From positions 75,426,281-75,490,280 of the forward strand of contig NC_082699.1 of the NCBI RefSeq assembly GCF_949987515.2: DNA of 64,000 nt, in the 5' to 3' direction. The stretch comes from Delphinus delphis. Its lineage: Eukaryota > Chordata > Mammalia > Artiodactyla > Delphinidae. Positions 22,866 to 33,472 of the stretch are shown piece by piece; within the stretch, counting starts at the first letter, position 1, and every line of letters begins with the position of its first letter. Under the pieces are notes generated by a model. That model worked only from the letters and a program-made list of their open reading frames with translations. It did no database searches and was not told where the DNA came from. The translations under genes were made by a program, and so were the position numbers.

Positions 22866-24828
22866 GGAGGAGCTTCAAGATGGCGGAAGAGTAAGACGCG
22901 GAGATCACCTTCCTCCCACAAATACACCAGAAATACATCTACACGTGGAACAACTCCTACAGAACACCTACTGAACTCTGGCGGAAGACCTCAGACCTCC
23001 CAAAAGGTAAGAAACTCCCCACGTACCTGGATAGGGCAAAAGAAAAAAGAATAAACAGAGACAAAAGGATAGGGACGGGCCCTGCACCAGTGGGAGGGAG
23101 CCGTGAAGGAGGAAAGGTTTTCACACACCGGAAGCCCCTTCGCGGGCGGAGACTACGGGTGGCGAAGCGGGAAGCTTCGGGGCTGCGGAGGAGAGCACAG
23201 CCACAGGGGTGCGGAGGGCAAAGTGGGGAGATTCCCGCACAGAGGCTCAGGGCCGACCGGCACTCACCAGTCCGAGAGGCTTGTCTGCTCACCCGCCGGG
23301 GCAGGCGGGCCTGGGAGCTGAGGCTCAGGCTTCGGTCGGAGCGCAGGGAGAGGCCTGGGGTTGGCGGCGTGAACACAGCCTGCAGGGGGTTAGTGCGCCG
23401 CGGCTGGCCGGGACGGAGTCCGGGACAAGCCTGGAGCTGCCGAAGAGGTAAGAGACTTTTTCTTCCCTCTTTGTTTCCTGGTGCGCGAGGGGAGGGGATT
23501 AAGAGCCGCTTAAAGGAGCTCCACAGACGGGCGCGAGCCGCAGCTAACAGCGCAGACCCCAGAGACGGGTGTGAGAGGCTAAGGCTGCTGCTGCCGCCAC
23601 CAAGAAGCCTGTGTGCGAGCACAGGTCACTCTCCACACCTCCCTCCGGGGAGCCTGTGTAGCCCGCCACCGCCAGGGTCCCGGGATCCAGGGACAACTTC
23701 CCCGGGAGAATGCACGGCGCGCCTCAGGCTGGTGCAACGTGACACCGGCCTCTGCCTCCGCAGGCCCGCCCCGCACTCCGTGCCCCTCCCTCCCCCCCGG
23801 CCTGAGTGCGCCAGAACCCCCGAATCAGCGGCTCCTTTAACCCCGCCCTGTCTGAGCGAAGAACAGACGCCCTACGGCGACCTATAGGCAGAGGCGGGGC
23901 CAAATCCAAAGCTGAGCCCCGGGAGCTGTGAGAACAAAGAAGAGAAAGGGAAATCTCTCCAGCAGCCTCAGGAGCAGCGGATTAAATCTCCACAATCAAC
24001 TTGATATACCCTGCATCTGTGGAATACCTGAATAGACAACGAATCATCCCAAATTGAGGCTGTGGATTTTGGGAGCAACGATATATATTTTTTTTTCCCT
24101 TTTTCTCTTTTTGTGAATGTGCATGTGTATGCTTCTGTGTGTGATTTTGTCTGTATAGCTTTGCTTTTACCATTTCTAGGATTCTGTCTGGGTTTTTTGT
24201 TTGTTTGTTTGTTTTTATTAAAAAAATTTTTTTCTTAATAATTATTTTTTATTTTAATAACTTTATTTTATTTCATTTCATTTTATCTTCTTCTTTCTTT
24301 CATTCTTTTTTTTCCTCCCTTTTATTCTGAGCTGTGTGGAGGACAGGCTCTTGGTGCTCCAGCCAGGTGTCAGGGCTGTGCCACTGAGGTGGGAGAGCCA
24401 AGTTCAGGAAACTGGCCCACAAGAGACCTCCCAGCTCCACGTAATATCAAACGGCGAAAATCTCCCAGAGATCTCCATCTCAACACCAACACCCAGCTTC
24501 ACTCAACGACCAGCAAGCTACAGTGCTGGACACCCTATGCCAAACAACTAGCAAGACAGGAACACAGCCCCATCCATTAGCAGAGAGGCTGCCTAAAATC
24601 ATAATAAGCCAAAGACACCCAAAAACACACCACTGGACGCAGTCCTGCCCACTAGAAAGACAAGATCCAGCCTCATCCACCAGAACACAGGCACCAGTCC
24701 CTTCCACCAGGAAGTCTACACAACACACTGAACTAACCTTAGCCACTGGGGGCAGACACCACCACCAATAGGAGCTACAAACCTGCAGCCTGTGAAAAGG
24801 AGATCCCAAACACAGTAAGTTAAGCAAA
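22866..24828 (+). promoter_or_regulatory. L1 5' UTR / internal promoter region
   Basis: In L1 this region carries the internal RNA polymerase II promoter. It opens with GGAGGAGCTTCAAGATGGCG. About 23090-23890 is very GC- and CpG-rich and would have looked like a CpG island. It contains a 265-codon sense ORF (23090-23887) and a 221-codon antisense ORF (23622 down to 22957), neither with recognised domains. About 24075-24320 is T/pyrimidine-rich with TTTG units at 24198-24218. At nearly 2 kb this 5' UTR is about twice as long as human L1's. Confidence 0.85.
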
Positions 24829-25704
24829 ATGAGAAGACAGAGAAATACACAGCAGATGAAGGAGCAAGACAAAAACCCACCAGACCTAAGAAATGAAGAG
24901 GAAATAGGCAGTCTACCTGAAAAAGAATTCGAATAATATTAGTAAAGATGATCCAAAATCTTGGAAATAGAATGGAGAAAATACAAGAAACGTTTAACAA
25001 GGACCTAGAAGAACTAAAGAGCAAACAGTGATGAACAACACAATAAATGAAATTAAAAATTCTCTAGAAGGGATCAATGGCAGAATAGCTGAGGCAGAAT
25101 AATGGATAAGTGACCTGGAAGATAAAATAGTGGAAATAACTACTGCAGAGCAGAATAAAAAAAAAAGAATGAAAAGTATTGAGGACAGTCTCAGAGACCT
25201 CTGGGACAACATTAAATGCACCAACATTCTAATTATAGGGGTCCCAGAAGAAGAAGAGACTGAGAAAATATTTGAAGAGATTATAGTTGAAAACTTCCCT
25301 AATATGGGAAAGGAAATAGTTAATCAAGTCCAGGAAGGTCAGAGAGTCTCATACAGGGTAAATCCAAGGAGAAACACGCCAAGACACATACTAATCAAAC
25401 TATCAAAAATTAAATACAAAGAACAAATATTAGAAGCAGCAAGGGAAAAACAACAAATAACACATAATGGAATCCCCATAAGGTTAACAGCTGAACTTTC
25501 AGCAGAAACTCTGCAAGCCAGAAGGCAGTGGCAGGACATATTTAAAGTGATGAAGGAGAAAAATCTACAACCAAGATTACTCTACCCAGCAAGGATCTCA
25601 TTCAGATTTGATGGAGAAATTAAAACCTTTTCAGACAAGCAAAAGCTAAGAGAACTCAGCACCACCAAACCAGGTTTACAACAAATGCTAAAGGAACTCT
25701 CTAG
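24829..25704 (+). pseudogene. L1 ORF1 (RNA-binding chaperone), disrupted
   Basis: Begins MRRQRNTQQMKEQDKNPP and soon stops (codon after FE at about 24934). The remainder resumes in other frames: a coiled-coil part, then from about 25130 a clean run carrying the RRM and C-terminal parts (NILIIGVPEEEE near residue 33 of that run; KQKLREL and LQQMLKELSR later). At least two frame breaks and one in-frame TAA (about 25101-25103) separate the pieces. The family stop after KELL appears lost, since the codon run passes straight into ORF2. Confidence 0.85.
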
Positions 25705-25762
25705 GAAGGAAACACAAGAGAAGGAAAAGACCTACAATAACAAACCCAAAACAATTAAGAAA

Positions 25763-28700
25763 ATGGGAATAGGAACATACATATCGATAATTACCTTAAA
25801 TGTAAATGGATTAAATGCTTCAACCAAAAGACATAGACTGGCTGAATGGATACAAAAACAAGACCCATATATATGCTGTCTACAAGAGACCCACTTCAGA
25901 CCTAGGGACACATACAGACTGAAAGTGAGGGGATAGAAAAAGATATTCCATGCAAATGGATATCAAAAGAAAGTTGGAGAAGCAATTCTCATATCAGACA
26001 AAATAGACTTTAAAACAAAGACTATTACAAGAGACAAAGAAGGACACTACATAATGATCAAGGGATCAATCCAAGAAGAAGATATAACAATTGTAAATAT
26101 TTATGCACCCAACATAGGAGCACCTCAATACATAAGGCAAATGCTAACAGCCATAAAAGGGGATATTGACAGTAACACAGTCATAGTAGGGGAATTTAAC
26201 ACCCCACGTTCACCAATGGAGTGATCATCCAAAATGAAAATCAATAAGGAAACACAAGCTTTAAATGATACATTAAATAAGATGGACTTTGTTGATATTT
26301 ATAGAACATTCCATCCTAAAACAACAGAATACACTTTCTTCTCAAGTGCTCATGGAACATTCTCCAAGATAGATCATATTTTGGGTCACAAATCAAGCCT
26401 TGGTAAATTTAAGAAAATTGAAATTGTATCAAGTATCTTTTCTGACAACACTATTGGACTAGTTATCAATTACAGGAAAAAATCTGTAAGAAATACAAAC
26501 GCCTGGAGGTTAAACAACACACTACTTAATAACCAAGAGATCACTGAAGAAATCAAAGAGGAAATCAAAAAATACCTAGAAAAAAATAACAATTAAAACA
26601 CGATGACCCAAAACCCATGGGAAACAGCAAAAGCAGTTCTAAGAGGGAAGTTTATAGCAATACAATCCTACCTTAAGAAATAAGAAATATCTCAAATAAA
26701 CAACCTTATCTTACACCTAAAGCAATTAGAGAAAGAAGAACCAGAAAACCCCAAAGTTAGCAGAAGGAAAGAAATCATGAAGATCAGATCAGAAATAAAT
26801 GAAAAAGAAATGAAAGAATTGGTAGCAAAGATCAATAATACGTAAGCTGGTTCTTTGAGAAGATAAATGACATTGATAAACCATTAGCCAGACTTATCAA
26901 GAAAAAACGGAAGACTCAAATCAATAGAATTAGAAATGAAAAAGGAGAATTAACAACTGACACTGCAGAAATACAAAGGATCATGAGAGATGACTACAAG
27001 CAACTATGTGCCAATAAAATGGACAGCCTGGAAGATATGGACAAATTCTTAGAAATGCACAACCTTCCGTGACTGAACCAGGAAGAAATAGAAAATATGA
27101 ACAGACCAATCACAAGCACTGAAATTGTGATTAAAAAATCTTCCAACAAACCAAAGCCCAGGACCAGATGGCTTCACAGGCGAATTCTATCAAACATTTA
27201 GAGAAGAGCTAACACCTGTCCTTCTCAAACTCTTCCAAAGTATAGCAGAGGGAGGGACACTCCCAAACTCATTCTACGAGGCCACCATCACTCTGATACC
27301 AAAACTAGACAAAGATATCACAAAGAAAGAAAACTACAGGCCAATATCACTGATGAACATAGATGCAAAAATCCTCAACAAAATACTAGCAAACAGAATC
27401 CAACAGCACATTAAAAGGTTCATACACTGTGACCAAGTGGGGTTTATCCTAGGAATACGAGGATTCTTCAATGTATGCAAGTCAGTCAACATGATACACC
27501 ATATTAACAAATTGAAGGAGAAAAACCATATGATCATCTGAATAGATGCAGAGAAAGCTTTTGACAAAATTCAACACCCATTTATGATAAAAATCCTCCA
27601 GAAAGTAGGCATAGAGGGAACTTTCCTCGACATAATAAAGGCCATATATGACAGACCCACAGCCAACATCATTCTCAATGGTGAAAAACTGAAATTATTT
27701 CCACTAAGATCAGGAATAAGACAAGGTTGCCCACTCTCACCACTGTTATTCAACATAGTTTTGGAAGTTTTAGCCACAGCAATCAGAGAAGAAAAAGAAA
27801 TAAAAGGAATTCAAATTGGAAAAGAAGAAGTAAAACTGTCACTGTTTGCAGATGACATGATACTATACATAGAGAATCCTAAAGATGCTACCAGAAAACT
27901 ACTAGAGCTAATCAATGAATTTGGTAAAGTAGCAGGATACAAAATTAACGCACAGAAATCTCTGGCATTCCTATACAGTAATGATGAAAAATCTGAAAGT
28001 GAAATTAAGAAAACACTCCCATTTACCATTGCAACAAAAGGAATAAAATATGTAGGAATAAACCTACCTAAGGAGACAAAAGACCTGTATGTAGAAAATT
28101 ATAAGACACTGATGAAAGAAATTACAGATGATACAAACAGATGGAGAGATACACCATGTTCTTGGATTGGAAGAATCAACATTGTGAAAATGACTCTACT
28201 ACCCAAAGCAATCTACAGATTCAATGCAATCCCTGTCAAACTACCACTGGCATTTTTCAGAGAACTAGAATAAAAAATTTCACAATTTGTATGGAAACAC
28301 AAAAGACCCTGAATAGCCAAAGCAATCTTGAGAAAGAAAAACGGAGCTGGAGGAATCAGGCTCCCTGACTTCAGGCTATACTGCAAAGCTACAGTAATCA
28401 AGACAGTATGGTACTGGCACAGAAACAGAAATATAGATCAATGGAACAGGATAGAAAGTCCAGAGATAACCCCATGCACATATGGTCACCTTATCTTTGA
28501 TAAAGGAGGCAAGAATATACAGTGGAGAAAAGACAGCCTCTTCAATAAGTGGTGCTGGGAAAACTGGACAGCTACATGTAAAAGAATGAAATTAGAACAC
28601 TCCCTAACACCATACACAAAAAATAAACTCAAAATGGATTAAAGACCTAAATGTAAGGCCAGACACCATCAAACTCTTAGAGGAAAACATAGGCAGAACA

Positions 28701-29564
28701 CTCTATGACATAATCACAGCAAGATCCTTTTTGACCCACCTCCTAGAGAAATGGAAATGAAAACAAAAGTAAACAAGTGGGAGCTAGTGAAACTTCAAAG
28801 CTTTTACACAGCAAAGGAAACCATAAACAAGATGAAAAGACAACCCTCAGAATGGGAGAAAATATTTGTAAATGAAGTAACTGACAAAGGATTAATCTCC
28901 TAAATTTACAAGCGGCTCATGCAGCTCAATATTAAAAAAACCAACAACCCAATCCAAAAATGGGCAGAAGACCTAAATAGACATTTCTCCAAAGAAGATA
29001 TACAGATTTCCAACAGACACATGAAAGAATGCTCAACATCATTAATCATTAGAGAAATGAAAATCAAAACTACAATGAGATGTCATCTCATACCAGTCAG
29101 AATGACCATCATCAAAAAATCTCCAAACAATAAATGCTGGAGAGGCTGTGGAGAAAAGGAAACCCTCCTGCACTGTTGGTAGGAATGTACAATGATACAG
29201 CCACTATGGAAAACAGTATGGATGTTCCTTAAAAAACTAAAACTAGAACTACCATACGACCCAGCAGTCCCACTACTGGGCATATACCTGAGAAAACCAT
29301 AATTCAAAGAGTCATGTACCAAAATGTTCATTGCAGCTCTATTTATGATAGCCAGGACATGGAAGCAACCTGTGTCCATCAACAGATGAATGGATAAAGA
29401 TGATTTGGCACATATATACAATGGACTATTACTCAGCCATGAAAAGGAACGAAACTGAGTTATTTGTACTGAGGTGGATGGACGTAGAGACTGTCATACA
29501 GAGTGAAGGAAGTCAGAAAGGAAAAAACAAATACCGTATGCTAACACACATGTATGGAATCTAA
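25763..29564 (+). pseudogene. L1 ORF2 (endonuclease / reverse transcriptase), disrupted
   Basis: ATG at 25763; the usual terminus MLTHMYGI then TAA at 29562-29564. Endonuclease: ITLNVNGLN and CCLQETH are present (the N and E catalytic positions). The catalytic GDFN motif reads GEFN (GAA at 26192-26194), and the SDH motif reads SDN (26441-26449), so two active-site residues are gone. Reverse transcriptase: [14 protein letters not shown] and the FADD catalytic motif at 27845-27856 lie in one 229-codon frame. The cysteine-rich end [15 protein letters not shown] is at about 29134-29181 and then stops. There are many stops, the first being TAG at 25934-25936. Confidence 0.92.
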
Positions 29565-29940
29565 AAAAAAAAAAAAAAAATGGTCATGAAGAACGTAGGG
29601 TCAAGACGGTAGTAAAGATGCAGACCTACTAGAGAATGGACTTGAGGACACGGGGAGGGGGAAGGGTAAGCTGGGGCAAAGTGAGAGAGTGGCGTGGACA
29701 TATATACACTACCAAACGTAAAATAGATAGCTAGTGGGAAGCAGCCGCATAGCACAGGGAGTTCAGCTTGGTGCTTTGTGATCATCTAGAGGGGTGGGAT
29801 AGGGAGGATGGGAGGGAGGGAGATGCAAGAGGGAAGAGATATGGGGACATATGTATAACTGATTCACTTTGTTATAAAGCAGAAACTAATACACCATTGT
29901 AAAGCACTTATACTCCAATAAAGATGTTAAAAAAAAAAAG
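29565..29940 (+). repeat. L1 3' UTR with G-rich tract and A-tail
   Basis: This region has an internal A-run at 29563-29580 directly after the ORF2 stop, then GGGGAGGGGGAAGGGTAAG (about 29651) and GGGTGGGATAGGGAGGATGG with GGGAGGGAGGG (29793-29822). The latter is the quadruplex-capable polypurine tract known from L1 3' UTRs. The polyadenylation signal AATAAA is at about 29918-29923, then the A-tail. Confidence 0.85.
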
Positions 29941-29950
29941 AAATGAATTA

Positions 29951-30419
29951 ACGTACAAGTTAGGAAGAGTCCCAACTGACATATACACATAGTATTATGG
30001 GAGCATGGGAGAACACGCTATTAAAATTTATTTCTATTTGTTTTTCAAATCTATCTCCTTTAAAAAATAAGGATTAAAATCAGTTACTTGGCCAGATAAA
30101 ATGTCATATGCTCTTTAAGGACAAACCTACATCCTGTTGGACTTTGGATTTTAGGTACTAACAGTGATGATATCAAAACTCGCATTCAATCAGAGACTAT
30201 ACACATATAAAGTTTTCTCATCATTACTTTACCCATACAAAATTCCCTTTTACATGAGCCAGGTCAGGTTCTAGTACCTCCCTTTAGGATTCCTTCTTCA
30301 ATTTTAGTTCCTTCATTAATTTCTTTCTCACATGCTGACCTAAATAAAATAATTACAGAAAGCCTACTGGTCAACCAGAAGCCATGCTGAAGCTGCCTAG
30401 AGTCTCTGAGATACCCTTT
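29951..30419. other. Unassigned DNA
   Basis: Unique-looking sequence to the right of the L1; nothing was recognised. Confidence 0.4.
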
Positions 30420-30655
30420 TATTAAGGGCGTGGTCTCCGGAGTACACTAGGTCTGGTGCCATCACTCATTACCTGTGACCTTGAGCAAGGAATGTAGCCT
30501 CTTTAATCCTCTTTGTTTACCCATTGGTGAAATGAGCATTTTATCTTCCTTCAAATGTTTATTATGAGAATTACACAAGATAATCTATGTAAAGTGTTTA
30601 ACAAAGTACCTGGCACACAGGATTATTTAATGACTGTTGACTATTTGCCATCTTT
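30420..30655 (+). repeat. MIR, nearly full length
   Basis: GGGCGTGGTCTCCGGAGTAC, ATTACCTGTGACCTTGAGC, AGCCTCTTTAATCCTCTTTG, TTTACCCATTGGTGAAATGAGC, GTGTTTAACAAAGTACCTGGC and ACACAGGATTATTTAATGAC give the full MIR order. Confidence 0.68.
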
Positions 30656-30769
30656 TATGTAACCGTGATTACTATTTCAGAAGTGCGAAGTAAAGGCTGT
30701 ACCCTTTCCCCCAGCCAAATCTACCTTGTCTATAGAGTAGCAAGTTGTCCTTCATGGGTGTAAGATATT

Positions 30770-30935
30770 TGATTATTTATAGATGCTTTTCCATTAATGA
30801 TCTCATTTAATCCACACACAGTAACGTAGGAGAGAGGCCATATCATTCTCATTTTGATGATGAAAATTGAGACCAAAGAAAATGAAAAGGATTTCCTTGG
30901 ATTTTCTCGTGATTCTCCAAGGGTTAGTGTGACAT
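30770..30935 (-). repeat. MIR, antisense
   Basis: GATCTCATTTAATCCACACAC, GTAACGTAGGAGAGAGGCC, ATTCTCATTTTGATGATGAAA and TTGAGACCAAAGAAAATG resemble the reverse-complement MIR 3' half. Confidence 0.55.
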
Positions 30936-30959
30936 AAAATGGAAGCACTAAATAATATT

Positions 30960-31249
30960 AATGGCATTTTCTTGAACTACAAAACTTTCTTTACTTTGGT
31001 TGCTTAAAATTTCTTAAACAATAAATTTTACTATCACCAATTTATTGAGATTGATTTTATTAATTAATATTTCAAAGCATTTGCTTCATTTAATGAGACA
31101 AAATCAGCTCCACTGCATTTCAGTGTTAGCTATAATTAATGGTGATATTATGAAAATTAATGCTTATCCATTATCCATTACGACATCATCAGTACTAATG
31201 ATCTGTTTATTGCTTCTCTGCTGATGGCAGTTAAAGGGAGCCACACTTT
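30960..31249. other. Unassigned, TAAT-rich unique block
   Basis: Many ATTAAT/TTAATT/TAATGA motifs, with no repeat family. The composition resembles conserved developmental enhancers, but no conservation can be seen from one sequence. See the findings. Confidence 0.3.
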
Positions 31250-31296
31250 AAAGAGGAGAGAAAAAGATGTAAAAAAAAAAAAAAGAGGAGAGAAAA
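31250..31296 (+). mobile_element. Minute L1-tail insertion with target duplication
   Basis: AAAGAGGAGAGAAAA occurs twice (31250-31264 and 31282-31296), exactly flanking AGATGT plus an A-run (31265-31281). The insert matches the last bases of the L1 in this window (AAAGATGTTAAAAA) less one T. The best reading is a target-primed reverse transcription event that stopped after six bases of L1. Confidence 0.7.
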
Positions 31297-32470
31297 GCCT
31301 GAATCATTTTCAAACCAGTAAAATCCTTTCCATTTAGAGAATATTTGATTCTGTAATCATGCAGCAAACATGGTGTAAAAAATAACCAGTATCCCAGATT
31401 CCCAAGGCATACTCAGGCAACTAACATGAAATAATTGATCATTACAATAAAGCAACATTGGCCGAGTATATCTTCCCAAAGGGTTCTTCCATCATTCTTC
31501 CTTTGAGACATAATTTCTAACACTTAAAAGGTCCGTTTTGAGAAACTTAAAGTGGAAAATTGGGAAAGAAAAAAACAGAAGTTAGTAGAGATTATTGGTT
31601 TTGTACGTATTAATTATTTAGTGCCCGTTAAACCCACAAAAAAATGAATGCAACACCCTCATTGACTATACCGGAAACCCATACACCAGACATTAAAGTT
31701 ATATAGCTAACAGGAGGAGAAGACTGAACCTCTTAAAGGTAGACATTGCTGGGATATTAATAATTCATGCCTTGTCAGCAAGAGCTTAATAGGAATCTCT
31801 CCTGAGGAGGGTAGGTAGAAATATTGCCCAATTTTGCCTGTGGCATAGATAAGAGAATTGGGTGGTTTTTATTTATAAAAGTATTGATTTGAAAAGATTT
31901 TATGTAAATAATTGATGGATAGGAAAATGATTAATTTGTCAACAAAGAGGATGGATTCAGAATGTTAGAGCTGGAGAGTGCCTCGTAAACCCTCTTTCTC
32001 CACAGAGAGAAAACACGTGAATATTTCAGGGACACATCGTGTAGGCTGTGAGTCAGGACTAATGCTTAGATGTCCCTGACTCAGATCACCGCCACATCTT
32101 TCCACCACCTCTCATGGGCACAAAGATGCGTGTTCGTTGGGAAGTCAACTAGACAAACAGAATGGGCCAGGCAAAGGCTTTGTCTTCCTTGCAGAAAGAA
32201 GCACAATGAGAATGGTATATTAATTTTTTTTTCCTGTAGGAAGATTATGACCTTTGCATCTTTCACTGCATAGACCCCAGGGTTGATATGTTTCATCTGG
32301 TTGACTTGTCCTGTGTTCCCTGCCAACTCACTACTTTTAGTGAGTCACACTTAAGAGTGAAATTTCAACCCTACATGGCCACTCAAATAAAAGATATCTG
32401 TGCTCCAATCACAGATATTGATTCTCTGGGCTCTCCTGTTAAAGTGTGGAAACACAGTATCAAATCTCTA
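31297..32470. other. Unassigned DNA
   Basis: No exon or repeat was recognised. Short ORFs at 32070-32476 overlap on both strands and have no recognised product. Confidence 0.4.
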
Positions 32471-32745
32471 AAATAGATAACCAACAAGGACCTACTGTGT
32501 AGCACAGGGAACTCTGCTCAATACTCTGTAATAACCTCAATGGACAAGTAATTTGAAAAAGAATAGAAACATGTATTTGTATAACTGAATCACTTTGCTG
32601 TACACCTGAAACTAAAACAACATTGTCAACTATACTCCAATATAAAATAAAAATTTAAAAAATATTGAATCACTATTTTGTACACCTAAAACTAATCTAA
32701 CATTGTAAATTGACTATACTACAATTAAATAAGACATTAAAAAAA
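32471..32745 (+). mobile_element. L1 3' end with duplicated terminus
   Basis: Starts AAATAGATAACCAACAAGG and CCTACTGTGTAGCACAGGG (L1 3' UTR). A first terminus TGTACACCTGAAACTAAAAC .. CAATATAAAATAAA (about 32584-32661) is followed by a second, similar one, TGTACACCTAAAACTAATC .. TTAAATAAGACATTAAAAA (about 32664-32745). The copy therefore carries two tandem 3' ends of about 80 bp each. Confidence 0.75.
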
Positions 32746-33094
32746 AGTCTCTGTTGGAAAGCATAAACTGTTAAAACATCCAAGACTTCCATCCCACCCT
32801 AAATAATCCTTAGGAGAGAGATAAAGCCCTTTGTTTAATCTGGGCTATATTTTACTGACCATTGGTACAATAATCTAAAATGTCTATTACCTCAAATTCT
32901 CAATGACAAAAATTTTCAGTTTTCTAAAAGACCTCATGCATAACAAATATAATAGGGCTAAAGACATCACTTTAGCTAGCTAAACTGAATATAACCCAGG
33001 GATCTGAGCCATGGATGGAATTTAAAGTGACACAGCTCCAATTAACCAGTGAATCAGGGAGCAGGATTTGTGAGTGGAAATGTTCAGAGCAATA
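32746..33094. other. Unassigned DNA
   Basis: Nothing was recognised. Confidence 0.4.
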
Positions 33095-33240
33095 GTTCTC
33101 TGCTCTACCCAGGTACCCAGGGCACACTATGCTCTGTAAGGGCAGAACTGTGTCTGTCTTATTCATCATTATCCTCATTACTAGACAGTGTCAGACATGT
33201 ACTAAATAACTCATAAATACTTGCTAAATAAATCAGAATT
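33095..33240 (+). repeat. L2 3' end
   Basis: CTCTGTAAGGGCAGAACTGTG, TCTGTCTTATTCATCATTATC, TAGACAGTGTCAGACATG and AATACTTGCTAAATAAATC follow the L2 sense terminus (..GGGCAGGGACTGTGTC..CAATAAATGTTTG..). The next SINE inserted into its last bases. Confidence 0.6.
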
Positions 33241-33456
33241 TTTTTTTTTTTTTTTTTTTTTTTTGCGGTACGCGGGCCTCTCACTGCTGTGGCCTCTCCC
33301 GTTGCGGAGCACAGGCTCCGGACGCGCAGGCTCAGCGGCCATGGCTCACGGGCCCAGCCGCTCCGCGGCATGTGGGATCCTCCCGGACTGGGGCACGAAC
33401 CCGCGTCCCCTGCATCGGCAGGCGGACTCTCAACCACTGCGCCACCAGGGAAGCCC
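33241..33456 (-). mobile_element. CHR SINE, short cetacean form, antisense
   Basis: A 24-base T-run (the A-tail) opens the element, followed by GCGGTACGCGGGCCTCTCAC. It ends GCGCCACCAGGGAAGCC. The target duplication AATAAATCAGAATTTT is perfect (left 33227-33242, overlapping the T-run; right 33457-33472). The long clean tail and low divergence suggest a recent insertion. ORFs of 99-107 codons across it are artefacts. Confidence 0.95.
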
Positions 33457-33472
33457 AATAAATCAGAATTTT

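Larger units (their letters stand above)
22866..29940 (+). mobile_element. Full-length but dead LINE-1 (L1)
   Basis: A 7.07-kb L1 in sense orientation. It has a long GC-rich 5' UTR, ORF1 and ORF2 remnants, and a G-rich 3' UTR ending CCAATAAAGATGTTAAAAA plus A-tail. Target duplication is AAATAAATTA (22856-22865) and AAATGAATTA (29941-29950), 9 of 10 identical. L1 ORF1 makes an RNA-binding chaperone and ORF2 an endonuclease/reverse transcriptase; both frames are broken here. The low divergence of the readable protein blocks suggests a young or middle-aged lineage copy, though the number of stops rules out activity. The other L1 pieces in this window are 3' fragments only. Confidence 0.93.

Noticed and set aside
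23090..23887. CpG island promoter of a host gene
   Set aside because: The GC-rich block lies wholly inside the L1 5' UTR, bounded by the L1 start and ORF1.
29563..29580. Second poly-A end marking the end of an L1
   Set aside because: The A-run follows the ORF2 stop within the element; the true tail is at 29929-29940.
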